From Anthonomus grandis grandis (taxonomy: Eukaryota; Arthropoda; Insecta; Coleoptera; Curculionidae), in NCBI RefSeq assembly GCF_022605725.1, contig NC_065546.1:43644227-43708226 (forward strand): 64,000 nucleotides of DNA. Direction: 5' to 3'. The notes beneath the pieces were generated by a model, which had not been told where the DNA came from, made no database searches, and worked only from the letters and a program-made list of their open reading frames with translations. The position numbers were made by a program, and so were the translations under genes. Below, in pieces: positions 47,937-59,983 of this stretch. The first letter of the stretch is position 1. Each line of letters opens with the position of its first letter.

Positions 47937-48240
47937 GTTAAAAGTCAAAAAAAGATAAAAAATAACTAAAAAAAAAACTGGTGAATGCGGCGGGCATTTC
48001 TATCTCCCAGGGCATTCCCCAATTTATTTACTTAAGCTTTTTTTTAAAAAGATAAATACGAGGGGAGCTACGACAGTTCTTTAAAATGTCGTTTTCTTAT
48101 GAATATTTATTTATTTACACATTAAAAAGCAAAAAAAGATTGAACCTAACTATTAAAAAAATGGAGAATGCGCCGGGCATATTTATCTCCCAGCGCATTC
48201 ACCAATTTATTCACTTAGCTTTGATTAAAAAAAAATATGT
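47937..48240. repeat. Direct repeat of about 110 bp with an internal stem-loop
   Basis: The segments at about 47937-48050 and 48124-48235 share the same layout: AAAAAAAGAT, a GAATGCG...GGGCAT core, TATCTCCCAG, the inverted GCATTC, then CCAATTTATT and ACTTA. In the second copy GAATGCGC pairs with GCGCATTC around about 23 bases. The copies differ at several positions. Function unknown. Confidence 0.75.
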
Positions 48241-48319
48241 TGTACTTTTTAATCATACCTAAATAATAAACGAAATGCAAAAAGAAAACTAATTATTTTA
48301 ATAACGAAAAAGGAAATAA

Positions 48320-48490
48320 GGGATTGCTTAGAATGTACAAGAAGAAGTAGCTAAAGCGCTTGGAATTAGTTTAAGAATGGTGCAAAAGGTTGTATATGAA
48401 AACAAGAACAATCTTATTTCCAAGCAGGAAACAAAGTGTAAAAGGAAGAAGCCGAAGACTGAAGATTTAAGTGAATGTGTAAAAATGAAG
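48320..48490 (+). pseudogene. Inverted fragment of the long-spacing transposase N-terminus
   Basis: The plus strand reads VQEEVAKALGISLRMVQKVV and then a basic KCKRKKPKTEDLSECVK segment. This is nearly identical to the N-terminal helix-turn-helix encoded on the minus strand at about 51110-51275. It is therefore an inverted partial duplication lying just outside the 3' end of the transposase gene at 48516. Confidence 0.85.
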
Positions 48491-49441
48491 CAACAAATTC
48501 GACTAAAAAAAGAAACTAATTATAACTATCATTATCACTAACAGAGTCGGAAAACTCTTCATCATTTTCCGAATCTTCTTCAAATGGAGCAATGATCAAT
48601 GGTTCAACTTGGATATTGAGTACGTTTTCTCTCTTCCACCAGGTTCTAATAATGTTTTCTGTGTGATCCACTGATTTCCGCTAATACTCCTTTGTGATGT
48701 GATTCAATGCCTCATTCCAAACAGCTTCAACCTGGTCAGATCTAAGCTCAGCACCCACATGCTTCTCATAATAAGATTTTGACCCTGCCCATATAAGCTC
48801 AATGGCATTAAACTGACAATGGTATGGTGGCAATCTTAAAACTTCATGGCCATATTCAAGTACTATTTCGTCAGCAGCATATATATTTGGTCTTTTGAGC
48901 GATTTTGCAATTGAAAGAAGTTCGAATTTTAGCATATATGACAAGGGATTTTGATTTTCTTTTACTAACCATTCATAAATTTCGCTTTTTCTCCAACTTC
49001 CATTTGGTTGTTTATTCAAAATTCTTGAATGATACGACGCATTGTCTAATACTATTAAGGAAGGTTCTTGCAAGTTCGGTATTAACTGTTCCTTTAACCA
49101 TCTTTCAAACATTTCGCAATTCATATTGTCATGATAATCCATACTTTTAGACTTAGAAGAAAAAATTAAACTTGCACCTGGAACGAATCCCGTTGAAGAC
49201 CCGGCATGTAAAATAATATATCGTTTTCCCTAACCACATCCTTTTTTTCTTTTCAGGCTTTTCACAGATTCATCTTGCCAAGATTTTATTCCACTCCCGT
49301 TTGAAAATATCCAAGTTTCATCTAAGAATACCACTTTCCTTAACTTCGATTTTTCATTTTGTGTATATTGTCTTAAAAATGCTATTCGTTGGCTCACAAT
49401 ATTTGGTAGTTTACACAAATATCTTCTATTGCAGTCTTTTT

Positions 49442-50945
49442 CAGGGCCGTATCTGGACCAAAATTTGGGGGGGGGGGGGGGTTAGGCCAGTGACAATTGA
49501 GATATTAGGGATAAAAAAACTTTAATTTATAAATAGGTTTTACTAAAAGAAGATACCAGTTTAAACTAAAAAACACATTTAACAACGTTAAAATTTTAAA
49601 AATAGTAATTATAATAACAACTGAATATTTCTTTGCTTCTCCCTCGCAAAACGATTTAAGACCTCTGCGGTATCAATTATAATATTTCTATGCACGCTTA
49701 AAAGGGCAAGTCCTGTTAGCCGCTCCTGACAGTTGAATTGCGCAAATAGTCTTTTAAACGCCTTAACGATAATAATGATCATTCTGATGAGGCTGTAGAT
49801 ACAGGTCACGTAGCCAGAATTTGCAACAGAGTATGAATATTGGGAAACAAAGATGGATTACATGCTGATAATGCATCAAGAGCATTTTTTGGCCTTTCTG
49901 CTTTAGGCAGCTTAATCCATTTTTGTTTCCACAACTATAGTTCTGCAGATAACGTATCTAGGTCCAAAAATTCCGCATATGGTAACAAGTCTTCCATTTT
50001 TACTATGTGTGCTTCGCACATATTTGGTACTAGACAATATAACAATGAAAGTGATTTTTCGTGATTTGCAAATCTTGCAGATTTTCATCAGTTCTTCTAT
50101 AAATTGATCAAAAAAAGGAATTGCAACTGTGATTCGAAAATATTCCTCTGCAGTAGCTACCATGGCATTAGAACGATTCTGCTGTCGTGAAACTATTCTA
50201 GGTATTTTTATGCATTCTTCATCATCTATAGACTTTATAATAGCTTCAGATTTTTTACAAATATTTTTGAATTCTTGATCTATATTCAGTCTCATATTCC
50301 TGACCTGACTAATAACAGTATTCACATGATCAACAGCGCTAAATAGATCAAAATCCACAGTCTGGAGAATTCTGCATAACGGTAGAGTAAAAGCAAATAA
50401 AGTGGACGCTGTTAACATACTGATAATAAACTCACTGGTCATAATAGCTCGAAGGAACTGCAAAGCTTTTGAAGAAGTTTCGATGTCTCTTACTTGTTTT
50501 AGTTCTTCTAATGTTTGAATAATGAGTTTAAAAACTTCAGTAAACCTAATTAGTCCATCATGATTTTCCACCCACCGAGTTTCACATATGGATGTTAACT
50601 TACTCCATTTACTATTTGGAACATGTTCTTTAATTTTATTTTTTAATATTTCAGTGCGCATAGCTGATATTTTTATAAAATTTGCAATAGATTTTATTGT
50701 TCCAATACAATTTCTGATACTCTGAACCTTACAGGAATGGGCAAGAGCTAAATTTAAAGAATGAGCACTACAGTGCACATATATTGCTGCTGGATATTTT
50801 TCTCTAATTATAGCCTGGACACCTTTAAAACTTTAAAAAGTAAATTTAAAAAAAACGTTACGTTTTACGTTATAAGATTTTCGGGGGGGGGGGGGGGGGG
50901 GGGTTGAACCCCCAAAACCCCCCCCCCCCCCTAGATACGGCCCTG
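49442..50945 (-). mobile_element. hAT DNA transposon nested in the long-spacing transposase
   Basis: Ends are CAGGGCCGTATCT at 49442 and its reverse complement AGATACGGCCCTG ending at 50945. The 8-bp GTCTTTTT is repeated on both sides (49434-49441 and 50946-50953), diagnostic for hAT. Homopolymer tracts lie just inside: G15 at about 49467, and G21 followed by TTGAACCCCCAAAA and C14 at 50883-50931. Only part of a transposase remains, so this is an internally deleted copy of 1,504 bp. Confidence 0.95.
49609..50778 (-). pseudogene. hAT transposase fragment (ZMYM/P52rIPK-like)
   Basis: The block 49912-50778 begins in the catalytic domain (HCSAHSLNLALAHSC, ETRWVENHDG) and runs through the helical insertion region. 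After frame changes 49609-49809 encodes the C-terminal dimerisation block (CQERLTGLALLSVHRNI). This resembles hAT proteins often annotated as repressors of the inhibitor of protein kinase. The N-terminal BED-type finger and the first catalytic part are missing. Confidence 0.85.
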
Positions 50946-51360
50946 GTCTTTTTTATAGCGAAAACCTATGCTTTTAATTAATTTTGATAAAGCAGAAAGT
51001 CCAATTTCCAAAGTGCCGCGTTGCTTTAAAACATCCCTCAAAAATGGCAGCGTTATATTTGTTTTTAGCCTATATAGTTCATAAATCCTATCCCTTACTT
51101 CCATTTTTACACATTCACTTAAATCTTCAGTCTTCGGCTTCTTCCTTTTACACTTTTTTTCCTTCTTGGGAATAAGATTGTTCTTGTTTTCATATACAAC
51201 CTTTTGCACCATTCTTAAACTAATTCCAAGCGCTTTAGCTACTTCTTCTTGTACACCCTTTATTTTCTTTTTCGTTCTCGAAGTAATTAATAACATTAAG
51301 TACCATTTTTTTGGCTTGAGGATTTAGAAATCCACAAAAAGGCTTTTTCATTTCCTTAAT

Positions 51361-52630
51361 TTGAAATTTAAATTATCTTGTGACAAATAATGCCATCCGT
51401 CAATCGAAAAGAGACAGGCATGTTTGTTATGAAAGTAATTATTTTAGAACCACTGACATTTATCATTTTATCTTCTTTTGATACATTAACGCTGCATAAT
51501 ACATCTATTTCGTTTATCTGACGCGTTGTAGTTAAAAAACGTTGCTGCGCAAATTGAAATGAAACGTAACTACAAAAGTTTGTCGTTGATAATCCGATAC
51601 ACCCGCACGATAAGAGCGATTTTGACTATACAAACATATTCATCGATTCTCTGTTGTCAAGTTTACACGCATTGTTAAAAGAGGAAATTTTCAGCTCTAT
51701 GTCAACACATATAATAATGTTAGTTTAACTTATTGATGTTAGATTTTGGATTAAAAATTAAAAGTAGTAATAGATATGTTATTCTAGACGCAAAAATAAC
51801 ATCTTAACATCAAAGTAAAAAAAAAGTATTAATGAATTTATTCCTAAAATCGCTTCTAAATCGCGAAATGTCATTTTGACAAACGTTTTTGTGTTTACAT
51901 TCGGCATTTGTGAAGTTCTGTGTTTTTTCTTTAGTTTTTGGTTAAAAAAGGAAAAAGGTTGAGTCAATTCAATGAACTGTTACGATAGTAAAAACTTGTG
52001 CCGTTTGTGAATGGGAAAAAGGCGATTTAAACCGATCTTGTCACAAATAAATACCGATATTATCATATCAAGGAACAACTGTCTTCATAAACGTAGAATA
52101 TAATATATTCATAATAATATATTAATAATAAATATTTATCATGTAAATACTCGTATTTTTTGACGACATCACTGGTATACTGCCGTACTAAGTCAGAACC
52201 CCGTATCTACATTTTTTTTTAAATTGAGTTATCAGCAAAAGTGAACTGGTAGTGGTTTTTTTCTTATCTGTAAATCCCGTTAATCTGTTAAACCCCGTAA
52301 TTTTCATTAAATTGAGTAAAATTTAAAAAATAATACACCGTAACTGCATAAAATAGCCAACATCCTAAGCAAAAAACTGGCATCCTAGAATTCCTTAGAT
52401 AGAACCTGACAAATGCATGGCGCGGGCGAGTAGTTCCGTGATTATTTCTAAGCATTATGCACAAGCCAGGTTTTTCCTAAGCTTCGGTCTTGATACGGAT
52501 GTAGCTGCCAGGTTTTAACTAGGCAATAACAACAAAATTCGCGGGAGTCTAGAAATATTTATTTAGTTCTAATCAGGCAGGCATGTGCGTTAGTTGTGAT
52601 TTTATGTTAGTGAGGTTTGCTATTATTTTG
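51361..52630. other. Gene-free stretch
   Basis: No coding sequence recognised. It may include upstream parts of the Sola-like copy at 52.6 kb, but no first exon could be identified. Confidence 0.4.
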
Positions 52631-52635
52631 TGTGT

Positions 52636-53985
52636 GTTTTTTTATGGATATTTTACTAAATGTAAAAAACAATGTATCTCTTATATAGACGATGAAAGGC
52701 GAAAGGAAATTAATAATAACTACTGGAATTTAACCTGATTGAAAAGAAAACATTTATTTTAAATTCGATTTCGCGCACGAACGTAAAAAGAAGAACTACT
52801 CTTGTAGAAAATCCTGTGAGACAAAATTCCCTTAAATATTATTATAAAGACAGTAAAGGGGAAAAACATAATGTGTGTAAAATTTTTTTCCTTACAACCC
52901 TGGGATACAAAAGAAGTAATGATTGGGCCATTGAAAGTTTTTTAATTGGAAAAGAAAACTCTCCGATGAGTAACCTGTCCCAACCCAAACTTGATGGACG
53001 AGGTCGTAGACCATCAGAGAAAAAAATTGATAGGAAATTTATCGAAGAACATATAGAAAGCTTCCACCCAACCATTTCCCATTATCGGCGAGAGCACGCC
53101 TCAAAACGCCGCTATCTTCCAACTGATATAAATGCTACTTTTATGCATAAAGATTTCTTGGAGAAATATCCTCAAAATACGTGCTCGTATGAAGTTTACA
53201 GGAAGATAATTAAACAAAAAAACATTTCTTTTACCCAGCTTGGTCACGAGGAATGTGAACTCTGCGAAGAACTTAAACTTCACAATCCGCAACACAATTC
53301 TGAATCACTTAAACTGGACTGTGAAAATTGTGATAAATGGAATACACATATTCTTCAAGCCAAACGATCAAGGGAATTGTATCAACGAGATTGTGAAAAA
53401 CCAGAGACAAATGACACTGTAAGAGTCTCAGTTGTCTTACAAAAAGTAATAATGTTACCTAGGATTGAGATGTTCAAAAAGGCTATATTTTCCCAGAGAT
53501 TAATTGCATATAATGAAAGTTTTGTCCCGATAGGTAAAAAAAGAAAACAATCATCATCACATGCTATACTTTGGCATGAAGCTGTGTCCGGTCGGTCTAA
53601 AGAAAACATTATAAGTTGTTTTTATTCCTTTTTCTTGCATAATAGAGATTATGAAAACTTTGTTATTTGGCTTGATAATTGTGCATCCCAGAACAAAAAC
53701 TGGGCTTTCTTTACTTTTCTTATTTTTCTAGTTAATTTAGAACAGATTGCCGCAGAACAAATTGTGCTAAAATATTTTGAGACTGGACACACCTTCATGT
53801 CAGCGGATAGCTTCCACCATCAGGTGGAGCTTTCACTGAAACGTCAAAAAAAATTAACGATTTCCAAGATTTTGTAAGAGCAGTTGAAATGGCCAATTCT
53901 GGTCGTCTAACTGTAAAATCAATGAATCCAACAGATTTTTATTTGTGGCCAGATTTTGCATCACAACAAAAGCTTACAAAAACGA
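52636..53985 (+). pseudogene. Sola-like transposase, truncated (third family copy)
   Basis: A reading from about 52655 (CKKQC, DDERRKEINNNYWNL), shifted once near 52735, joins the long block 52816-53877. That block has KIFFLTTLGYKRSNDWAIES, a GRGRRPSEKK linker, a Cys cluster (CELCEEL, CENC), ILWHEAVSGRS, the probable catalytic WLDNCASQNKNWAFF and GHTFMSADSFHHQVE. A 1-nt shift near 53850 leads to DFVRAVEMANSGRL and FYLWPDF before the copy is cut off. The motif order equals that of the copy at 41.6-44.9 kb, but the two sequences are clearly different subfamilies. No TIR found. Confidence 0.75.
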
Positions 53986-54154
53986 ATCCCCGTCCACAAA
54001 CGAATCCCGGATTCGAACATGGTGCAGTGTATCGAGTAGACGCATGTGCGTGCTCTCTGCTTGTTTTAGTTAAATTTGTGTGTTATTCGCAGAATTTTTG
54101 CGTTTAATGTGTAGTTCTCTTTGATTTAATTTCCCCATAAGTGCGTTTTTTTCT

Positions 54155-54889
54155 GTGGAAAAGAAGACCTGTATAAAGATGCCTCCAAAACCAGCCGTAA
54201 CAATAACAAGCCTAAATGCTCGAGTCGAAGACATGGCGGCGGAATTTACTAAGACTATGGAAGCCTTTAAATCGCAACTCAGTCAACGAGGTAAGCCTTC
54301 TACTGTCGACTTAAGTAATGAAAATCAAAACCTATCAGCAACATTTAACTTATTTGAAAGAAACATAAATGACTCCTTGGATTCATTAAAAACTGACGTT
54401 ATGCTGTTAAAAAAGGAGCAAGAAATTATTAGGCGCCATATTGACAACTTTCAACTTAAATCAAACAAACATTCTCTTCTTTTTCATGGACTCAAGGAAG
54501 ATTCAGTTAATGACGTATATACTTCTGTAATAAATGTATTAAGTAACAAACTATCTGTGAATTTATCAAAAAACGACATAAGCAATTGTTACCGCTTAGG
54601 CAGAAAGGATGCAAAACATTCCAATGATCGGCCCAGGCCTCTGGTTATTAATTTTTGTCAACAATGGGCGCGCGACCTTGTGTATTTTAATAAAAGGAAA
54701 CTGAAAAATAGTCCATATTTAGTGTCGGAACGGTTAACTCCGGTAAATCTGCGAATTTTTAAAGGAGCGAAATCGATTTACGGCAACTCTACCTGGACTT
54801 TTGGTGGTCTAGTGTACTTTGTTGACTCTAGTGGTGTGAAAAAGCTGATAAAAAGTGAATCTGAATTACCGACTTCTGAAGGGTCGTAA
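54155..54889 (+). CDS. Non-LTR ORF1 protein
   Basis: 244 codons, intact; the ATG at 54179 (MPPKPAV) is an equally good start. A predicted helical, coiled-coil-like stretch (about residues 25-100, including ERNINDSLDSLKTDVMLLKK) is followed by a compact domain from about 105. That domain has LLFHGLKED, NCYRLGRKD, RPRPLVINF and LVYFNKRKLKNSPYLVSERL, the layout of L1-type ORF1 proteins with an RRM-like fold plus C-terminal domain. No zinc knuckle is seen. Likely RNA-binding chaperone in the retrotransposition complex (family knowledge). Intact here although the rest of the element is not. Confidence 0.8.
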   Translation: MEKKTCIKMPPKPAVTITSLNARVEDMAAEFTKTMEAFKSQLSQRGKPSTVDLSNENQNLSATFNLFERNINDSLDSLKTDVMLLKKEQEIIRRHIDNFQLKSNKHSLLFHGLKEDSVNDVYTSVINVLSNKLSVNLSKNDISNCYRLGRKDAKHSNDRPRPLVINFCQQWARDLVYFNKRKLKNSPYLVSERLTPVNLRIFKGAKSIYGNSTWTFGGLVYFVDSSGVKKLIKSESELPTSEGS

Positions 54890-55478
54890 ATTAAAAGTAA
54901 GAAATCGCCCTTTCTCTAATTTGTACTAGTGATATTATTATTGTTACTAAATATGGGTTTATTACTAAATAAGGGTTCTGTTTTTCTTTTTGTATTAGTA
55001 TTTATATTTAATGGGGATTCCGCATTGGATAACTAAATTTAATATTTAATATGCAGTACTGTATTTTTTGGGAGTTTTTTTTTCCCTTTCTTTTTTCTTT
55101 TGCATCTTCACGTACTTTTTTCTTTTGGGTATAAATTTATAGATTTGAGGGAAGTCTATCTCTAGTACTTCTAGATTTAATTACTGGTGTAAAACACTAA
55201 AATGAAAGTCTTTATTTTTGTTTTGAATTGAAGGAATATATACTGTATGTATTTTTTTTTGAAGCATTGAGCAGCATGAAATAAACTTATCGATTGTAGG
55301 GAGAAAGAGGAGAGAACTGATTGGGGTCATACAGGATTGTTTATAATTCTGCTGTTAGGTAATATTATTAGTAGATTTTGGTATAGACAAATATTGTTGA
55401 GCCTTTTTAATACTATTAATTTTTTCTAATTTTGTTTGTGTGAGGGGCAGCTGATTACAAAGGTATACATATAGATAC

Positions 55479-55509
<31 letters not shown>

Positions 55510-55617
55510 GTTGATTTTTATTTGTGAGTCGAGACATTATTATATTATTGTGTATTTCTAGCAGCGGCGACATGTTTTTTTTATTTTTTTTATTTTTAAG
55601 ATATCATTGAACTGACA

Positions 55618-57085
55618 ATGAAGATTGCACATTTAAATGTCCGGTCTATATTCACTGGATTTCATGATTTTTCCCTTTTAGTCCAACAAAACAACTTCGA
55701 CATCATAGTCATGGTAACTGAGAGTTGGTTAAGGCCTAATACAAATCTTGAAATATTTAATATAGCTGGTTTTAAAGCCATTCGTAAAGATAGAGAGCAT
55801 GGTAGAGGAGGTGGAATCTTAGCATATATTAAAAATACTATTCCCTATAATAAAATAGACTTTGATATTCAAGTAAGTAATTCTCTTGAGCATTTATTTA
55901 TAAAGTTAAAAATTCGCAATCAAAAGTACTGTATTGGAGTCTGCTACAGACCACCTAAGTCTAATATAACATCATTTGTATCAGACATTGATAATATTAT
56001 GTCTTACATATGTACAAATTTTGATAATGTTATTTGTGTTGGTGACTTTAATGTAAATTTTTTTAACATTCCTAATCCAATTCTTACGTGCTTGGAAACA
56101 TACAATTTAATACAAATTATTAATGAACCTACTCGTATAGCATCCACTTCAAGTACCTTGGTTGATCCTATTTTTATTTCTAAGTCATTGAGTCTCAAAG
56201 ATTGTGGAACAGTTAATGCAGATCTAATTTCCGATCATAGACTTACATACTGTGAAATTTGTGCTCCTAAAATTAAAGTCACCCCAAAAATGTTAAATTA
56301 CCGTTGTTTTAATACCTTCAATTATCAAGACTTTCTTAAAGACTTTCAGTCTTTGGAATGGCACTCTATAATAACAGAGAACAACATTGATGTTGAAATT
56401 AATATTTTAAATAGCTTTATCTTAACATTGTTTGATAAGCATGCTCCACTAAAAACACGAAAAATCACAAAACCAAAAGCTGAATGGTTGACACCCAATT
56501 TAAGAATGCTTATTAGTGAAAAAAATAAAGCATTACAAACTTTTAAATCCACAAAAAGCATTCAAAATTGGAACAACTATAAACAACTTAGAAATTTATG
56601 TGTTACTATGATTCGCCGGGAAAAACAAAACTATCTAAATCATATTACATCACAAAATAATAGCAATAAAACCTGGTTAACACTTCGAAATTTAGACGTA
56701 CATTTTTCTGATACTACAAAAAAAGATTTACCACCTCATGTTTCTGATCCTAATGCAATTAATGCTTATTTGCACAATTTTTTCAAATCGTTAATAATAA
56801 CTGTGACAACAAAATAAATTTTTATGACACAAACGTTTTTAGTGCAGCTAACCACTTTTCATTTGAGTTAACCGATGCTGCGGAAGTTAATAAAATATTA
56901 CATAATTTAAAAAAGAATAGCTCGGGAGATGACGATATTTCTCTTAGAATGCTTAAATATTGTAGCCCGTACATTGATATTTTCCTGGTTCATATAATCA
57001 ATTGTTGTTTTGAGCAAAATTATTTTCCACTTGCATGGAAAAGTGCCATTGGAATCCCACTAGCAAAAATTTCAAATAAAAGTTT
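55618..57085 (+). pseudogene. Non-LTR ORF2: endonuclease and start of RT, truncated
   Basis: 399 unbroken codons open with an AP-type endonuclease (AHLNVRSIFTGF, ESWLRPN, GRGGGILAYI, GDFNVNFF, LISDHRLTYC), followed by the linker to the RT. After a frame change at about 56812 the sequence reads NFYDTNVFSAANHF, NLKKNSSGDDDISLRML and NYFPLAWKSA, the first RT blocks. It ends at about 57085. The palm with FADD and the C-terminal extension are absent. Confidence 0.88.
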
Positions 57086-59983
57086 TTAAAAATTTTAAGT
57101 AATTTTCTAGAATTCTGAAAAAAATAATATGGCATGTGCTCCAAAATTTGTTACATTTTTTAAATACATGTTTTTATTATTAATTAATATAAATTAGCTT
57201 ATTTTTTGCTTTTCTGTCCAAAAACTTTCTTTACAACATTTTTAGTTCAGAAAACATGACATATTAACTGTTTTTTCGATTTTATTTAAAATTAACTTTT
57301 CTGTAGATGCGTGGTTCTGACGTAGAACGGCAGTATAGATTACTTGTGTCGGAGGAATCAACAATGCGATTGAGCGGCGTTGCGATGTTGTTGCCTTTTC
57401 CTCTAATATACGTGAACTACGTTCATTTAACTTTGAATGTTGACTTCTATATAGAGTATCTTTTTATCATATTTTATGGAAAAAAATGGTTCACATTTTA
57501 TTAGAGAAGAATAGTATTGTTTTGCCCCTGTCAAAATAGGTGACATATTTTTTTGATACTATAAAGTCTGTATTTTTTTGCCATTTCTACATAAGCATCA
57601 GAGATGTTGCAAGCAAATAAACTGCCCATAGTTCCATGGCAATACTATTCTAACACGGAATTTCCACCGTCAACTTTGTACATCCTCGTGTTAGAAAAAT
57701 CTAAGTATTCTGCAAGAATCACGATTGATTCACGATGATTATATGAAGTTGTAGATTTAATTAGCGAGGTATAGAAGATGTTTTGTAGCAAGAAAGTAAC
57801 AATGAACCGATATAAAATATATGACAGGTATGACGGGACACGTGAAATTTATGATACGAGTCGAAAAGTATTAAAAAAAAAATTAATACCGGGACGTTGA
57901 ATGCGAGATCAACAAATCATCGGACGCCTCGCAACATTATTGCACAATAATAGTCTTGTCAAACGGAACGATGTTTTATTTCAACATCGTCGGATCGCAG
58001 AATCCGATGAAGAAAAATGCTTTATGAGTTGTTTATCGACGGCGGAAAAAGTTATGTTCGCGCGACGGTTCTTCTTAATAAATGTGATAAATTACTTGGG
58101 TGGAAAAACTGCTTTTGTTTTTCTCGAGAGAGTCAAAAGAAGGTGGGAAACTCACCGTTAACGTAGACTGACTAAATGATTATAAAAATAGAATTTATAT
58201 TTGACTAAAATAGATCGAGGCCAAAACGAGATGCACTCATTTTTTATTTTTAGGGCGGAGGCCTTCGCACCTTTGCCAACATTTCTATTATGGTCAAAAA
58301 TCATTAGATATTTTGGTCTAAGATTGATCACCTATGTAAGTCAAGTTTTTTGTAAAAATTACGCCAAAAATGATAATTTAATAACTTACTTTGTTGGTTA
58401 CAGAACGAGCCGAATATAAAAGCAAAAAGTGACATTATGTCAGTATAACCAGATTAGGTTTGCAGCTTATACATCAAATTTAATGAGTGCAGCGGTAGTT
58501 CCTGATTTAGGCGCGATGACAGCCATCTACGGAATTAATATAAATTAACACCATAAAACAACAAATAAAGTGAAAAACAAAAGCAACGTAGGGAAAGTCA
58601 ACATCATTTAGATATCGGGTCTGTAATAATGATTGTTACACATGCGTTTAATTACTGAAACCCTATTAGGTTGCCGCATTATTATTTTAAAATTTATAAT
58701 TAGGCTTCTTGACCGGTTTTGGTACTGCTAATTGACTGGGAAGTACAGTACTTATATGCTGGGTGTATATGGGAAATAAGCGCCGCACCGTTGGGTCTTT
58801 TTTTGGGTTATCACCATATAAATTCATAATATCAATAAGTCATATTGTGTTCCAGTTATTGTCAACTTTTTAACCGTATTTCTGGTCAGCTGATTTTCCT
58901 GACAGATGCGGCTAACATGAGCTGTCCAGCTGTTAACTAACGTCATAGGTTAATATTTCTTAGATAGGAAACTCCCATAGGAGCGAATAGAACCCTGAAC
59001 CTCCTATTAAATGTTGCGCCCTCTGATTGTCGAGGAGTAGTATTAACCCGAATGCGAAAATATTATCTTTGTGACTTGATTATGGCGCCAAATTTAAATT
59101 TCGCTTTACTATATCGTGCGCTTAAAATTAGTAGAAAATGTGTGATTCTTTCGGAAAAGACCCATAAATTTCCTAGATTTCCTACATAGGTCTTTTTTGT
59201 TTCAGAAATGAAACAAAAAATACTCACAAAATATATTGTGAAAAGAGATTTTAGCTAAAAATCGCACCACAAGTTATACAATGAAAATACTTAATGAAAA
59301 TAATGTTAAAATATGAAATAAAATATAAAAATTCGTCCAAATTCCATAATGTATAAACTTACAAGTTAATTTAATTCGGATCTTTGTCGTAAGGTACTTG
59401 CGGCAAATAATGCCCGGCGGTCAATAACGCCCACTGACCATATCTTTAATATTTAAAGCTATAACCCAAATCTGACAACGTTGAATTACTCCCCTCCTTA
59501 GATATACCACATATTACTATAACGAACTCATAGGAAGCAGCACGCGGGAACAGTGGTTAATTGTCTGTCTTTGACTTAACGAACTTTTTGGTTCTACTGT
59601 TTGGGTTTCTTACATTCTCAGTTTCACAGAGCATCTTTTGATGTAAAAATCTATACTCTATTTCAGAAGTGTATAGAGCAATAAACTGGGGAATTCCGTT
59701 CTGTTTGGCTACATTTCGTGGTAGTTCATAGGCGCAGGTACTTATAATATTTATGAATTTAATTTTCACGGATTAAATGCCTTTATTTTGAAAGAGATTA
59801 AATACTAAATAAATACTTTTAATCCTTTTGTATAGGTACCTATCTTTTAACGCTTTGTAACATGCAAAAATAGGGTCAGGTAATATATACAGACTAAAAA
59901 TACTTTTAAATCATATTTTAAACGTTAGTAGTCACTGCTACGCTGTAGTGTAATCACAATATTATTATCCCAATATTTAAAAA
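57086..59983. other. Long gene-free stretch
   Basis: No protein family recognised. Small ORFs at 57901-58161 (86 codons) and 58201-58419 lack motifs. An 11-base inverted repeat around GTTTCAGAAATGAAAC (near 59200) is the only local structure noted. Confidence 0.45.

Larger units (their letters stand above)
48516..51296 (-). pseudogene. IS630-Tc1-mariner-like transposase with ~81-residue D-E spacing, split by a hAT element
   Basis: The N-terminal helix-turn-helix and a second HTH-like block are at 50950-51296 (ALGISLRMVQKVV, TLEIGLSALSKLIKSIGFRYKK). The reading is cut by the hAT element at 49442-50945 and resumes cleanly at 49435 (CNRRYLCKLPN, LRKVVFLDETWIF, first Asp). It continues after a frame change to 48681-49142 with LIVLDNASYHSR (second Asp) and LPPYHCQFNAIELIWA (Glu), 81 residues apart. 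An in-frame stop near 48682 precedes an acidic tail ending at 48516. The layout equals that of the copy at 60.0-61.3 kb. No TIRs were identified. Confidence 0.85.
53990..57085 (+). mobile_element. Non-LTR retrotransposon with ORF1 and endonuclease, 3'-truncated in the RT
   Basis: Has a 5' UTR (about 53990-54154), ORF1, a T-rich spacer of ~730 bp with no coding capacity (54890-55617), and ORF2 with endonuclease. It ends in the first RT segment near 57085 with no RT core and no tail. It interrupts the Sola-like copy on its left. Family resembles the element at 17.2-20.4 kb. Confidence 0.85.

Noticed and set aside
49912..50778. Host gene similar to a protein kinase-inhibitor repressor
   Set aside because: It is enclosed by hAT TIRs and an 8-bp target duplication, so it is a transposase fragment.
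57901..58161. 86-codon plus-strand ORF
   Set aside because: No family resemblance and no supporting context.
51370..59420. Shared CAAATAATGCC words near 51380 and 59405 as TIRs of the long-spacing elements
   Set aside because: They are in the wrong relative orientation for terminal repeats of the two oppositely oriented copies.
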